From contig JABLXB010000003.1 of NCBI GenBank assembly GCA_013178305.1, positions 248,001 through 312,000 on the forward strand: DNA of 64,000 nucleotides. Direction: 5' to 3'. Every line of letters begins with the position of its first letter. The first letter of the stretch is position 1. The notes below the pieces were generated by a model. It did not search any database, was not told where the DNA came from, and saw only the letters and a list, made by a program, of their open reading frames with translations. Origin of the DNA: Bacillota bacterium (lineage in GTDB: Bacteria; Bacillota; Sulfobacillia; JABLXB01). Position numbers and translations under genes: made by a program. Below, piece by piece: positions 1 to 8,507 of this stretch.

Positions 1-606
1 GGGGCGGGCGCCACGGAAGGGGACGCGCCGGATTCCCCGAACCGTATCGAGGACCTCGTCCGCCACAACGTGGACGTGGTGAGGCGCTCCGGCGCGTCGA
101 GGCTGGTTACGTCGTGCCCGTCGTGCTACCACACCTGGAAGCACACCTACAATGCGATATACGGCTCGACGCTGGGTTTCGAGGTTGTCCACGCGTCCGA
201 GCTCCTGGCGGAGGTCGTAGACGGCGGGAGGCTCAACCTGAACCCGCAAGAGATGGTCGTGACGTATCACGACCCTTGTGACCTGGGCAGGAAGTCGGGA
301 ATATTCGACGCCCCGCGGGCCCTGCTCAGGGCGGTGCCGGGGCTGGAACTGAAGGAGATGAGGTTTCACGGCCCCGACTCGAAGTGCTGCGGGGGCGGCG
401 GGAACCTTGAGATGAACGACCCCGCTCTGAGCGGGGAGATCGCAAGATCGAGGCTGGCGCAGGCGGCTTCGACCGGGGCCGCCGTACTTGCCTCGTCCTG
501 CCAGCAATGCAAGCGCACGCTGCAGGGCGCGGCGCGGAGGGACAAAGTCAAGATCAGGGTCATGGACGTGAGCGAGGTCTTGTTGAAGTCTGTGACCGGC
601 GAGTGA
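1..606 (+). CDS. hdrB: HdrB/HdrD-like CCG-domain iron-sulfur subunit (5' truncated by window)
   Basis: The reading frame is open from base 1 and ends in TGA at 604-606, so only the last 201 residues are present. It carries the cysteine-rich CCG signature of heterodisulfide reductase B/D and glycolate-oxidase Fe-S subunits: a first cysteine pair near SCPSCYHTW, then HDPCDLGRKSG, KCCGGGGNLEMND and SSCQQCKRTL. In this family the motif holds a non-cubane [4Fe-4S] centre that reduces a disulfide or passes electrons on. The hdrA gene follows after 55 bp, so it is probably the catalytic disulfide-reducing partner of the complex encoded downstream. Whether it is a two-domain HdrB or an HdrD-like protein cannot be decided without the missing N-terminus. 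Confidence 0.85.
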   Translation, partial: GAGATEGDAPDSPNRIEDLVRHNVDVVRRSGASRLVTSCPSCYHTWKHTYNAIYGSTLGFEVVHASELLAEVVDGGRLNLNPQEMVVTYHDPCDLGRKSGIFDAPRALLRAVPGLELKEMRFHGPDSKCCGGGGNLEMNDPALSGEIARSRLAQAASTGAAVLASSCQQCKRTLQGAARRDKVKIRVMDVSEVLLKSVTGE

Positions 607-661
607 GTCGTGGGACGCGGGGGCATGGCAGCCGCGTGACCGGCGGGCCGAGTTTCCGGGG

Positions 662-2656
662 GTGTATGGGTTGCGGAGAATAGGCGTTTACGTGTGCCAC
701 TGTGGCAGCAACATCGCGGGCACGGTGGACGTCAAGGACGTCGCGGCGGCGGCTGCCGCGCTCCCGGGGGTCGTGGTATCGAGAGACTACACCTACACCT
801 GTTCCGACCCGGGGCAGGAGATGATCAGGGAAGACATCAGAAACCTCAAACTCGACAGGGTGGTTGTCGCGGCGTGCTCCCCCAGGATGCACGAGCCCAC
901 GTTCAGGGAGACCGTCAGGTCGGCCGGGCTGAACCCTTACTACCTGCAGGTAGCGAACATCCGCGAGCAGGTCTCGTGGGTCACGAAGGACACCGCCGAG
1001 GCGACCGGAAAGGCGAAGGACCTGGTACGTGCCGCCGTCGCTCGCGTGGCCCTGCACAGGCCGCTCGACACCCCGTCGGTGCCGGTCAACCACACCGCCG
1101 TCGTCGTGGGCGGCGGGATCGCCGGGATACAGGCTGCGCTCGACATTGCTAACGCGGGGCACAAGGTGTACCTCGTTGAGCGGGCGCCCAGCATAGGCGG
1201 GCACATGGCGCAGCTCGACAAGACGTTTCCGACGCTCGATTGCTCGGCGTGTATCCTCACCCCAAGGATGGTCGACGTGGCGCGCCACCCCAACATCGAG
1301 ATGCTCGCGTACTCCGAAGTCGTCGACGTGAGCGGCTACGTCGGCAATTTCGCGATCAAGGTGAGGCGTAGGCCGCGCTACGTTAACGAGGAATCGTGCA
1401 CCGGTTGCGGCGAGTGCGCCAAGGCGTGCGTACTGGAGGGCAGGATACCCGACGAATTCGAGAGAGGCCTTTCGAAGCGCGGCGCGGCGTACATACCGTT
1501 CCCTCAGGCCGTGCCGCTCAAGGCCGTCATAGACCCCGTTCACTGCCTGTACCTGACGCGGGGGAAGTGCACGAGGAGGTGTGAGACTGCGTGTTCGAGG
1601 GGAGCCATCGACCTCGCGCAGTCCCCGCGTGAGATCGAGATAGCCGCGGGCGCCGTGGTGCTGGCGACGGGTTACGAGCTGTTCGACGCCTCCCGCCTTA
1701 CGCCGTTCGGCTACGGGCGTTATCCCGACGTGGTCGACGGCCTTCAGTTCGAGCGACTCGTGAACGCCTCAGGTCCGACGCAGGGACACATCGTAACGAG
1801 CGAGGGGAAGACCCCGGAATCCGTCGCGTTCCTGCACTGCATCGGATCGAGGGACGACAACGCCAACAAGTACTGCTCGCGGGTGTGCTGCATGTATTCG
1901 ATGAAACAGGCCCACCTCGTGAGGGACAAGACCGGCGCTGAGGTATTCGAGTTCTACATCGACATCCGCGCCTCCGGGAAGGGCTACGAGGAATTCTACG
2001 AGAGAATCCAGGGCGAGGGCGTGAACTTCGTTCGAGGGCGCGCGGCCGAGGTCGTCGAAGAGAACGGGCGCCTTCACGTGAGGGCTGAGGACACGCTGCT
2101 CGGGCGGCTGGTGGATGTCCCGGCTGACATCGTCGTGCTGGGCTCCGGCCTGACGCCCCAACCAGACGCCGTCCCGCTCGCCAGGATGTTCCACGTCGGG
2201 ATCGGGTCCGACGGCTTCTTCATGGAGGCCCACCCGAAGCTCCGGCCGGTGGACACGAATACCGCGGGGGTGTTCCTCGCGGGCGCGTGCCAGGGTCCGA
2301 AGGACATCCCCGAGAGCGTGGCGCAGGCGAGCGCGGCCGCCGCCAAGGTGTGCGCCCTGTTCTCCAAAGACACTATCGAGGGCGAGCCCGCTGTGGCCGA
2401 GGTGGATGAAGCGCTGTGCACCGGCTGCATGTGGTGCGAGCCGGTTTGCCCCTACGGGGCGGTGAGCCCCAGGACCATAACCGAGCGACTGCACGGTATT
2501 CCAGTTGAAAGGCGCGTCGCGCAGGTCAACCCTGCCCTGTGCCAGGGCTGCGGGGCGTGCAGCGGCGCGTGCAGAGACGGGGCGATGAGCCTCAAGGGAT
2601 GCACGACTGAGCAGGTGCTGGCGGAGGTGGACGCGCTATGCCTTGGAAGCCGTTGA
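662..2656 (+). CDS. hdrA: HdrA-like FAD/iron-sulfur electron-bifurcating subunit
   Basis: A 664-residue flavoprotein starting at GTG. An N-terminal Cys segment (VCHCGSNIAG) is followed by the FAD-binding GGGIAG near residue 150 and the HdrA-typical CSACILTPRM near 195. A ferredoxin motif CTGCGECAKAC lies near 245, and two more four-cysteine clusters lie at the C-terminus (CTGCMWCEPVCPYG and CQGCGACSGACRDG). In this family the FAD splits electron pairs between a low-potential ferredoxin and a disulfide held by HdrB. It sits between an hdrB-like gene and an mvhD/flxD gene that overlaps its 3' end by 19 bp, so the genes are probably translationally coupled. The length matches HdrA from bacteria and methanogens. 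The start is not strongly supported by a ribosome site. Confidence 0.93.
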   Translation: MYGLRRIGVYVCHCGSNIAGTVDVKDVAAAAAALPGVVVSRDYTYTCSDPGQEMIREDIRNLKLDRVVVAACSPRMHEPTFRETVRSAGLNPYYLQVANIREQVSWVTKDTAEATGKAKDLVRAAVARVALHRPLDTPSVPVNHTAVVVGGGIAGIQAALDIANAGHKVYLVERAPSIGGHMAQLDKTFPTLDCSACILTPRMVDVARHPNIEMLAYSEVVDVSGYVGNFAIKVRRRPRYVNEESCTGCGECAKACVLEGRIPDEFERGLSKRGAAYIPFPQAVPLKAVIDPVHCLYLTRGKCTRRCETACSRGAIDLAQSPREIEIAAGAVVLATGYELFDASRLTPFGYGRYPDVVDGLQFERLVNASGPTQGHIVTSEGKTPESVAFLHCIGSRDDNANKYCSRVCCMYSMKQAHLVRDKTGAEVFEFYIDIRASGKGYEEFYERIQGEGVNFVRGRAAEVVEENGRLHVRAEDTLLGRLVDVPADIVVLGSGLTPQPDAVPLARMFHVGIGSDGFFMEAHPKLRPVDTNTAGVFLAGACQGPKDIPESVAQASAAAAKVCALFSKDTIEGEPAVAEVDEALCTGCMWCEPVCPYGAVSPRTITERLHGIPVERRVAQVNPALCQGCGACSGACRDGAMSLKGCTTEQVLAEVDALCLGSR

Positions 2657-3060
2657 TAGTGGCGTTTTGCTGCAACTGGTGCAGCTACGCCGGTGCCGAC
2701 CTGGCCGGCACCAGCCGGCTTGATTACCCCGCGTCCGTCAGGATCGTCAGGGTCCCCTGCTCCGGGCGGGTCAATCCGCAGTTCGTGCTCAGGGCGTTCC
2801 AGCGAGGCGCGGACGGCGTGCTGGTGGCGGGGTGCCATCCGGGGGACTGCCACTACACGACAGGCAACATGTTCGCCAGGAGGCGTTTCCTGATAGCCAC
2901 GAGGCTCCTGGAATACATGGGGATCGATTCCGCGCGATTCACGGTCAGGTGGATATCGGGCTCGGAGGGGCCGAAGTTCCAGGAAACCATACGCGAATTG
3001 ACGGAGAAGGTCCAGGCGCTGGGCCCGAACCGCAGGATGAGGGAAGAGCCATGGACGTGA
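2638..3060 (+). CDS. flxD: MvhD/FlxD-type iron-sulfur electron-transfer subunit
   Basis: A 140-residue protein matching the MvhD family, which joins HdrA to an electron-donating module. It has CCNWCSYAGAD at the N-terminus, CSGRV in the middle and GCHPGDCHYTTGN, which supply the conserved cysteines of a [2Fe-2S] centre. It starts inside the 3' end of hdrA and overlaps the next gene by 10 bp, so the three are one transcription unit. No hydrogenase large subunit is nearby. The downstream flavin/NAD subunit (flxA-like) instead points to NADH as the electron source, as in Flx-Hdr complexes. The symbol follows that context. Confidence 0.9.
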   Translation: MPWKPLIVAFCCNWCSYAGADLAGTSRLDYPASVRIVRVPCSGRVNPQFVLRAFQRGADGVLVAGCHPGDCHYTTGNMFARRRFLIATRLLEYMGIDSARFTVRWISGSEGPKFQETIRELTEKVQALGPNRRMREEPWT

Positions 3061-4034
3061 ACAGCGAACGCCGGACGGCACAGCCCGGGTCCGCGTGGAG
3101 CGGCCTGGTGAACGATCTCCGCGGGCAGGCGGCGGAGCTCCTTGCGTCGGGCTGCGTCTCGGTGGTCATCGGGTACGCGAATGGCTGGGACCCGTCGAGG
3201 CCGGTACCGTACTTCGCTCGTAGCCCCGCCCAGGCGCAGGACCTCGTATTTGACTCGAGGTGCGCGTTGTCGCTCGTCAAGTACGTACTCGACTGGATAC
3301 CCGGGGCCCGGCGAACGGCGGCCAGCCGGCGCGCCGCCGCGCCCGCGGGCAGCGCCGCCGGCGACAGAGCGGGCGCCGCCGTGACGAAGGTCGCGGTAGT
3401 GCTCAAGGGTTGCGACGCGCTCGGGCTGAGGCGCCTGATCATGGACAGGAGGGTATCCCGCGATGCCGTATACGCCATCGGGGTCCGGTGCAACGGCGTC
3501 CAGTCGCCGGACGCCCAGTGTGGCGTACTGTTGCCGAAATGTACTGGCTGCGAATCGTTCGAGCCGGCGGACTGCGATATCGTCCTCGGGATACCCGCGG
3601 ACCCCGCGACTTTCGGGAAAAGGGACCTTTCGAAGGTGGACGAATTCGAGGCGTCCACGGCGGACAGCCGGTACGCGTTCTGGGCGAGACAGATGCGGAG
3701 GTGCATCAGGTGTTACGCCTGCCGGAACGTGTGCCCCGCCTGCCACTGCAGGGAATGCTCGCTCGAGCCGTCCAAGGGGCCGTGGTTGACGAGGGAGCGG
3801 GACGTGCCGGAACAGGCGATGTTCCAGTTCGCCCGCGCATTCCACGTCGCGGGCCGCTGCGTGGACTGCGGCGAGTGCGAGAGGGTCTGCCCCGTGGGCA
3901 TCCCACTTGCGCTATTGAACCGGAAAGCAATGAGGGACATCAAGCACCTGTTCGGCGTCGAGAGGCCCGGGGTCCCCGGGGAGACCGAGCCCCTCGGCCG
4001 TTTCTCTCAGGATGACCCCGAGGAATTCATGTGA
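3051..4034 (+). CDS. flxC: FlxC-like 4Fe-4S electron-transfer subunit
   Basis: The ATG at 3051 overlaps the flxD stop; the frame is open further upstream but only as antisense-free overlap with flxD. The 327-residue product has an N-terminal domain resembling FrhB/sulfhydrogenase beta subunits (VVLKGCDALGLRRL, later PKCTGCESFEPADC). Two C-terminal ferredoxin clusters follow, CIRCYACRNVCPACHCRECSLE and CVDCGECERVCPVGIPL. It most resembles the next gene, so the two are probably paralogous subunits carrying electrons between the NADH-oxidising flavoprotein and the MvhD/HdrA core. The assignment as FlxC rather than FlxB rests on gene order only. Confidence 0.78.
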   Translation: MDVNSERRTAQPGSAWSGLVNDLRGQAAELLASGCVSVVIGYANGWDPSRPVPYFARSPAQAQDLVFDSRCALSLVKYVLDWIPGARRTAASRRAAAPAGSAAGDRAGAAVTKVAVVLKGCDALGLRRLIMDRRVSRDAVYAIGVRCNGVQSPDAQCGVLLPKCTGCESFEPADCDIVLGIPADPATFGKRDLSKVDEFEASTADSRYAFWARQMRRCIRCYACRNVCPACHCRECSLEPSKGPWLTRERDVPEQAMFQFARAFHVAGRCVDCGECERVCPVGIPLALLNRKAMRDIKHLFGVERPGVPGETEPLGRFSQDDPEEFM

Positions 4035-4049
4035 AGGGAGGGGCTCGTG

Positions 4050-5126
4050 ATGACGCACTGCATACGCATAGAAGACTTGCCTGCGCTACTTCCCCGGCTT
4101 TCGGGGCTCGGGAGCATTGTGGCGCCGGCCTACGAGGACGGCGTGGCGGTACTGGCGGAAGTGGCGGACCCCTCCCGCGTCGCGTGGGATTTCCCGAAAA
4201 CGATAGTCCCCCCCAAGGAACTACTCCTGCCGCACACGGACAGGTTCCTCAGGATTTCCGTAAAGGGGCGGGCGGTGGAAGCCGGCGAGCCGGCGTCGCC
4301 CGCGCCGGTCGTACTGTTCGGGGCGAAGCCGTGTGACGCGGCGGCTGCCGACATGCTGGGCCGGGTGATGTTGGAGGGACAGTTCAAAGACGAATCGTAC
4401 GCGCGCCGTCGGGACTCCGTCACGATAGTGACGGTCGCGTGCCGGGACGAGGGCCCGTACTGTTTCTGCAGGTCGTTCGGGCTGGCGCCCGATTCCCCCC
4501 GGGGGTCCGACCTGATGCTCTATCCCGGCGGCGACGTGCTATATGCTGAGAGCCTCACTCCCCGCGGCGACCGGGTGATTACGATGGCCGGCGGCCTGTT
4601 CAAGGACGCTCCCGGGGGAAGGGGGCCCACTCCGTGTCGCGAGCCCATGAATGGCGGGCAAGACTGGCGGTCCGGCTCGCCCGGCGACGGCCGGCGACTA
4701 CGTCCCGCGCCTGGGCAAGTGGCTGCTGCCTCGCGTAGAATGGCGGCCGACTTCGGGCTCGCATACTGGGAGGAAGCATCCCTTCGCTGCCTTGGCTGTG
4801 GCCTGTGCACTTACCTGTGCCCCACGTGCCACTGCTTCGCGGTGGTCGACAAGTTGCGCGGAGACCGGGTAACCAGGTCAAGGTGCTGGGACTCGTGCAT
4901 GTTCGAGGATTTCTCGGCAATGGCCGGGGGGCACAACCCCAGGCCGACCACGCTCGAGCGCGTGAGGCAGAGATACATGCACAAGCTGGTGTACCATGCC
5001 GAACGATTCGGTGAGATACTGTGTGTGGGCTGCGGACGCTGCGTCGAGAAATGCCCGGTGGGGCTGCACGTCGCGTGTGTCGTCGAGGAGATCGCCGCGG
5101 GAGGTGGGCCCGGCAATGACCGTTGA
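4050..5126 (+). CDS. flxB: FlxB-like (AsrA/sulfhydrogenase-beta type) 4Fe-4S subunit
   Basis: ATG at 4050 is preferred over GTG at 4047 because the Shine-Dalgarno run GGGAGGGG ends six bases before it. The 358-residue protein resembles anaerobic sulfite reductase A and sulfhydrogenase subunit B. It has the phrase VLFGAKPCDAAAADML, a mid-protein CFCRSFG, and two C-terminal [4Fe-4S] clusters, CLGCGLCTYLCPTCHCF and CVGCGRCVEKCPVGLHV. A Gly/Pro/Arg-rich stretch near residues 190-230 looks like a low-complexity insertion. It lies between flxC-like and flxA-like genes and overlaps the latter by 11 bp, so it probably relays electrons from the FAD/NAD subunit. Confidence 0.8.
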   Translation: MTHCIRIEDLPALLPRLSGLGSIVAPAYEDGVAVLAEVADPSRVAWDFPKTIVPPKELLLPHTDRFLRISVKGRAVEAGEPASPAPVVLFGAKPCDAAAADMLGRVMLEGQFKDESYARRRDSVTIVTVACRDEGPYCFCRSFGLAPDSPRGSDLMLYPGGDVLYAESLTPRGDRVITMAGGLFKDAPGGRGPTPCREPMNGGQDWRSGSPGDGRRLRPAPGQVAAASRRMAADFGLAYWEEASLRCLGCGLCTYLCPTCHCFAVVDKLRGDRVTRSRCWDSCMFEDFSAMAGGHNPRPTTLERVRQRYMHKLVYHAERFGEILCVGCGRCVEKCPVGLHVACVVEEIAAGGGPGNDR

Positions 5127-5994
5127 GATTCTACAGCCGGCGCTCGGCACTGTAATTGACGTACGCAACGAAACCACCTCAGGTGACGTCAAGAGGATTG
5201 TCGTGGAGGTGCCTCGCTCGAGGACGTCAGGCGCCGCGTGGGCGGGGCCGCACCGGCCCGGGCAGTGCGCGATGCTGTCGGTATTCGGCGTGGGCGAGTG
5301 CATGATCTCCGTTTCGTCGTCCCCGCCGCTCGTCTCCGGACCGGGCCGCCCTGGAGCGACCGTCGAGAGGCTGGAGTTCGCAATCAAGAACGCCGGGCGG
5401 GTAACGTCCGCGTTCCACGAGCTCGAACCGGGTTCCCCGGTCGGCGTGAGAGGTCCGTACGGCAACGGCTTCCCCGTGGATTCCTGGAAGGGCATGAGCC
5501 TGCTGTTCGCGGGGGGCGGCATAGGCATGGCGCCGCTCAGATCGGTCATCAACTACTGCCTGGACCGGCGCGACGACTACGGGCCGATCCGCATCGTTTA
5601 CGGGGCGCGGTCGCCGGGCGACCTGTGTTTCAAGGACGAGCTGTTCGAGAAATGGCCGGGGGTGAAAGGGGTCCAGGTCGACGTCACGGTCGACAGCGGA
5701 GATGAAACGTGGCCGGGCCCCGTCGGGTTCGTCCCCCAGTTCACGGAGTCGCTCGCCCCGTCTCCAGACGGGTGCGTGGCGGTAACGTGCGGGCCACCGG
5801 TGATGATCAGGGTAATGCTCGCCACGCTGGAGCGGATCGGGTTCAAACCGGAGAACGTGTTCACCACACTGGAACTCAAGATGCAGTGTGGTGTGGGGAA
5901 GTGCGGCAGGTGTAATACCGGCTCGAAGTACGTTTGCGTGGACGGTCCGGTGTTCACGCTCGCTGAAATGAAAACGCTGCCGTCCGAATACTGA
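5116..5994 (+). CDS. flxA: FlxA-like FAD/NAD(P)H oxidoreductase subunit (AsrB/PyrK type)
   Basis: ATG at 5116 overlaps the end of flxB and gives 292 residues. The order is typical of ferredoxin-NAD reductase-like electron-transfer subunits. An FAD-binding barrel ends in GPYGNGFP, a nucleotide-binding domain starts with LLFAGGGIGMAPLRS and contains TCGPPVM, and a C-terminal cysteine motif CGVGKCGRCN plus a later Cys binds a [2Fe-2S] cluster. In Flx-Hdr systems this subunit oxidises NADH. It is the last gene of the operon; a FadR-type regulator follows after about 100 bp. The reaction direction in the cell cannot be seen from sequence. Confidence 0.85.
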   Translation: MTVEILQPALGTVIDVRNETTSGDVKRIVVEVPRSRTSGAAWAGPHRPGQCAMLSVFGVGECMISVSSSPPLVSGPGRPGATVERLEFAIKNAGRVTSAFHELEPGSPVGVRGPYGNGFPVDSWKGMSLLFAGGGIGMAPLRSVINYCLDRRDDYGPIRIVYGARSPGDLCFKDELFEKWPGVKGVQVDVTVDSGDETWPGPVGFVPQFTESLAPSPDGCVAVTCGPPVMIRVMLATLERIGFKPENVFTTLELKMQCGVGKCGRCNTGSKYVCVDGPVFTLAEMKTLPSEY

Positions 5995-6097
5995 GTGCGT
6001 CGAAGGCAACCCCCGGTTTACATGCCCCACCACCTTAACCTATATTAAGAAGAGCGGCGGCCTCAAACGAGGGCCGTCCCGCGCTGGGGGTCGTGGG

Positions 6098-6808
6098 ATG
6101 TTCAAACCGGTGAAAACGCGGAAAGTATACGAAGAAATCGTCGGGCAAATAAGGGAACTCATCGCAAACGGCACACTCCGGCCGGGCGACCGCCTTATCT
6201 CGGAGCGCGAACTCGCCGACAAGCTCCGCGTGAGCCGCGCGTCGGTCCGCGAGGCGTTCAGCGTCCTGGAGAGCCTGGGCATCATCGAGAGCAGGCCTGG
6301 AGAAGGGACGTTCATCCGCGAGGAGACCGCTGATTCGATCGCCGAGCCGCTCGCGTTGCTGGTGGTGAGAGAGCGCGACAGCGGCTTCGCACTGCTCGAG
6401 GTGCGGAAAATCCTGGAGGTCGAGGCAGCGGGCCTGGCGGCGGCCAGGGCAACCCCGGAAGACATCCAGAAGATCGACGACTGCCTTTTGGAGATGAAAA
6501 CCGAGGTCGACCGGGGCGAACTCGGGGACGTCAGCGATTACAGGTTTCACTACGCGCTGGCGGAAGCCGCTCAGAACAGCGTCCTGGTCCGCGTGATGGC
6601 CACCATATCGGACCTTTTCGCGCAGGGACTCCGGTCGAGCCGGCTCAGGTTGTACAGCCTCGATGGCATGCCGCAGATCCTGATGCAGCAGCACTCGCGC
6701 ATATCCGACTCCGTCAGGGGGCGGGAGCCGGCGGCGGCGCGGCAGGCGATGCGCGAACACCTCGAATTCGTGGAGCAGAAGCTCAGGGAGCTCGAAGGGG
6801 AGCGATAG
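6098..6808 (+). CDS. FadR-subfamily GntR transcriptional regulator
   Basis: A 236-residue protein. The winged-helix GntR domain is at residues 5-75 (GDRLISERELADKLRVSRASVREAFSVL, then the wing GTFI), followed by an all-helical FCD ligand-binding domain with the pattern of a metal-dependent carboxylate sensor (conserved Asp near 145-150 and His in YRFHYALAEAA and MREHLEF). FadR/LldR proteins usually sense organic acids such as lactate, glycolate or pyruvate. Its position right after the Hdr/Flx operon suggests it controls those genes, but no operator was recognised. Its 3' end overlaps the convergent bioY gene by 26 bp. Confidence 0.9.
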   Translation: MFKPVKTRKVYEEIVGQIRELIANGTLRPGDRLISERELADKLRVSRASVREAFSVLESLGIIESRPGEGTFIREETADSIAEPLALLVVRERDSGFALLEVRKILEVEAAGLAAARATPEDIQKIDDCLLEMKTEVDRGELGDVSDYRFHYALAEAAQNSVLVRVMATISDLFAQGLRSSRLRLYSLDGMPQILMQQHSRISDSVRGREPAAARQAMREHLEFVEQKLRELEGER

Positions 6809-7370
6809 CGCGTAGCCTGGGCGCCAGGACTGCTGCTGCCACAGCTTTTGCCGTGTCCAGGGGGATGAATGGAACGACGGCGACACTCGCCGCCGCGCCG
6901 GCGGGCTTTCCCGTGATCCAGGCGAGCCTCAAGGTCCCTACGAAGTAAATCACCGCCAGGCCCGCTATCATCGAAACGAGGGTCCTGGCGACCCCCGCCC
7001 TCTTCGACGGACCCGCCAGGAGACCAACCACCGCCGTGGCGAGCGGGAACGCGGCGAGGTATCCGCCGGTGGGCCCCAGAAGGACGGAGAACCCTCCCCT
7101 CATCATCGAGAACACCGGGAGGCCCGCGGAGCCCAGCAGTATGTAGACGATCACCGCCATGGTCCCGGCCCTCGGTCCCGCGACCGCGCCGGCAAGGAGC
7201 GTCACGAACACCTGGAACGTGATGGGGACGGCGCTGCCGGGAAGCGGGATGGAGATTGCGGCGCTGGCGCACATCATCGCCGCGAACATCGCGGGCACGG
7301 TGATGCTCCGTGCAATTCCGCCGGCGCCTCGCGCGGCGGATGTCGTTACGCTAGGGCCTGAGACCACCAC
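6783..7370 (-). CDS. bioY: BioY biotin ECF transporter S component
   Basis: A BioY-family substrate-binding membrane protein of biotin ECF transporters with about six hydrophobic segments. Family phrases are ISIPLPGSAVPITFQVFVTLLAGAV (in two parts), GSAGLPVF and GPTGGYL. The frame is open back to 7421, but the promoter -10 box at 7411-7416 lies inside that extension, so a longer protein is impossible from this promoter. GTG at 7370 is chosen because an AGGGGGGT ribosome site sits six bases upstream; it gives 195 residues, normal for BioY. The gene follows birA on the same strand and has its own BirA-type operator. Confidence 0.9.
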   Translation of the reverse strand: MVVSGPSVTTSAARGAGGIARSITVPAMFAAMMCASAAISIPLPGSAVPITFQVFVTLLAGAVAGPRAGTMAVIVYILLGSAGLPVFSMMRGGFSVLLGPTGGYLAAFPLATAVVGLLAGPSKRAGVARTLVSMIAGLAVIYFVGTLRLAWITGKPAGAAASVAVVPFIPLDTAKAVAAAVLAPRLRAIAPLRAP

Positions 7371-7403
7371 AGGCTGACCCCCCTGATCCCCTGATGGCTT
7401 ACC

Positions 7404-7441
7404 TAAGGCAATTATAGCCACTGCGGGCGTGGAATGTCAAC
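7404..7441 (-). promoter_or_regulatory. Consensus sigma-A promoter of bioY
   Basis: On the minus strand a perfect -35 box TTGACA (bases 7440-7435) and a perfect -10 box TATAAT (7416-7411) are separated by 18 bp. Transcription would begin near 7404, leaving a leader of about 34 bases before the GTG at 7370. The -35 box overlaps one arm of the BirA operator, so repressor binding should block RNA polymerase directly. Confidence 0.85.
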
Positions 7442-7466
7442 TATGTGGTGAGCACAGGTTAACAAT
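7433..7466 (-). promoter_or_regulatory. BirA operator (biotin repressor site)
   Basis: The inverted repeat has arms AATGTCAAC (7433-7441) and GTTAACAAT (7458-7466) separated by 16 bp; the arms match at seven of nine positions. This fits the Gram-positive BirA site (a GTTAAC-type half site spaced from its mirror image). It overlaps the -35 box of bioY and lies about 70 bp downstream of birA itself, whose N-terminal helix-turn-helix shows it is the regulator form. Confidence 0.8.
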
Positions 7467-7490
7467 ACAGCCATGAGAAAACTGACCATG

Positions 7491-7516
7491 AAAAAAGGCG
7501 CTCGCAAGGGCGCCCC
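7491..7516 (-). terminator. Rho-independent terminator of the aminotransferase-birA unit
   Basis: On the minus strand GGCGC-loop-GCGCC is followed by six T residues (bases 7496-7491). It lies just after the birA stop and before the bioY promoter, so it separates the two transcription units. Confidence 0.8.
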
Positions 7517-7532
7517 TGCCTCGCGCATTTGT

Positions 7533-8507
7533 CTACGCACTCCGGAGGGAGACATCTCCCGAGAGAACCCTTCTCTCCGGACCCCCGTCAGGTTTCACGA
7601 TGAGTGCGCCGTCCTCGTCGATTCCGGTGGCGGTCCCTTCGAATGACTCCCCCTGGCCCACGACCCTCACGCGCTCGCCCAGCGTAATCGAGAGTTGCCT
7701 CCACTCCGACAGGGCCGGTACGGGGCCGTCCTGCAGGTACCTCATGTACCACGACTCGAACTCCCGCAGGATGGAGCGGAAGACGGCCGCCCTGTCGAGT
7801 CGCCTGCCGAGTTCGATGTCGAGCGACGTGGCACAATCCCTCAGGTCCTGAGGTAGCCCTTTCCTGCCGAGGTTGACGTTGAGGCCTATGCCGAGGACCA
7901 CGAATTCCACGCGGTCGATCTCGGCGACCATCTCGGTCAGTATCCCGCAGACCTTTCGACCGCCAACGATTATGTCGTTCGGCCACTTGATCCCGGCTTC
8001 AAGTCCTGTTGTATGCCTTATTGCGCGGGCCACCGCCACCGCCGCCACAAGCGTGAGCCTGGGCGCCTGGGGCGGAGTGAGAGCCGGCCGGAGGATCACC
8101 GAGAACCAGAGGCCACCCCCGGGTGGCGAGGCCCACGGCCTGCCCATCCTGCCGCGGCCGCCGGTCTGTTCCTCGGCGACGACCACGGTCCCCTCGGGGG
8201 CGCCCTGCCTCGCCATTTCCTTCGCGCAGTCGTTCGTTGACGCCGCGCTGGTAAGGTAGCGGACCTTCGTCCCGATTACCTTCGTGTCGAGCCCCGCCTT
8301 CACGGCGGCGGGGAGGAGCTTGTCCGGAGCGGCTATGAGGGCGTATCCGGACCTTGGCTGCCCGACGATCGCATAACCCTCGCGGCGGAGCGCCGATATG
8401 TGTTTCCACACCGCAGTCCGGGATATGCCCAGCCCATCGCTCAGTCGCTCACCTGACACGAACTTGCCGGAAGCCCCTTCGAGGGCTTCGAGGATCTTGT
8501 GTTTCAA
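7533..8507 (-). CDS. birA: BirA bifunctional biotin-protein ligase / biotin operon repressor
   Basis: 324 residues. The N-terminal winged-helix domain (residues 1-65, with GISRTAVWKHISALRREGY) binds DNA. The ligase domain contains GGRGRMGRPW, the biotinoyl-AMP binding loop, followed by KWPNDI and GIGLNVN; the C-terminal SH3-like domain ends at VLSGDVSLRS. It attaches biotin to carboxylases and, when loaded with biotinoyl-AMP, represses biotin genes. It overlaps the upstream aminotransferase gene by 4 bp (ATGA), so the two are translated together. The operator in front of bioY identifies one target. Confidence 0.95.
   Translation of the reverse strand: MKHKILEALEGASGKFVSGERLSDGLGISRTAVWKHISALRREGYAIVGQPRSGYALIAAPDKLLPAAVKAGLDTKVIGTKVRYLTSAASTNDCAKEMARQGAPEGTVVVAEEQTGGRGRMGRPWASPPGGGLWFSVILRPALTPPQAPRLTLVAAVAVARAIRHTTGLEAGIKWPNDIIVGGRKVCGILTEMVAEIDRVEFVVLGIGLNVNLGRKGLPQDLRDCATSLDIELGRRLDRAAVFRSILREFESWYMRYLQDGPVPALSEWRQLSITLGERVRVVGQGESFEGTATGIDEDGALIVKPDGGPERRVLSGDVSLRSA

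Noticed and set aside
560-1543. Long antisense open frame (327 codons) over hdrA
   Set aside because: Arg/His-rich translation without domains and opposite to a clear HdrA frame; it is a GC-driven shadow.
2853-3845. Antisense open frame of 330 codons over flxC
   Set aside because: Composition is Arg/Pro/Gly-biased and the opposite strand encodes clear ferredoxin motifs.
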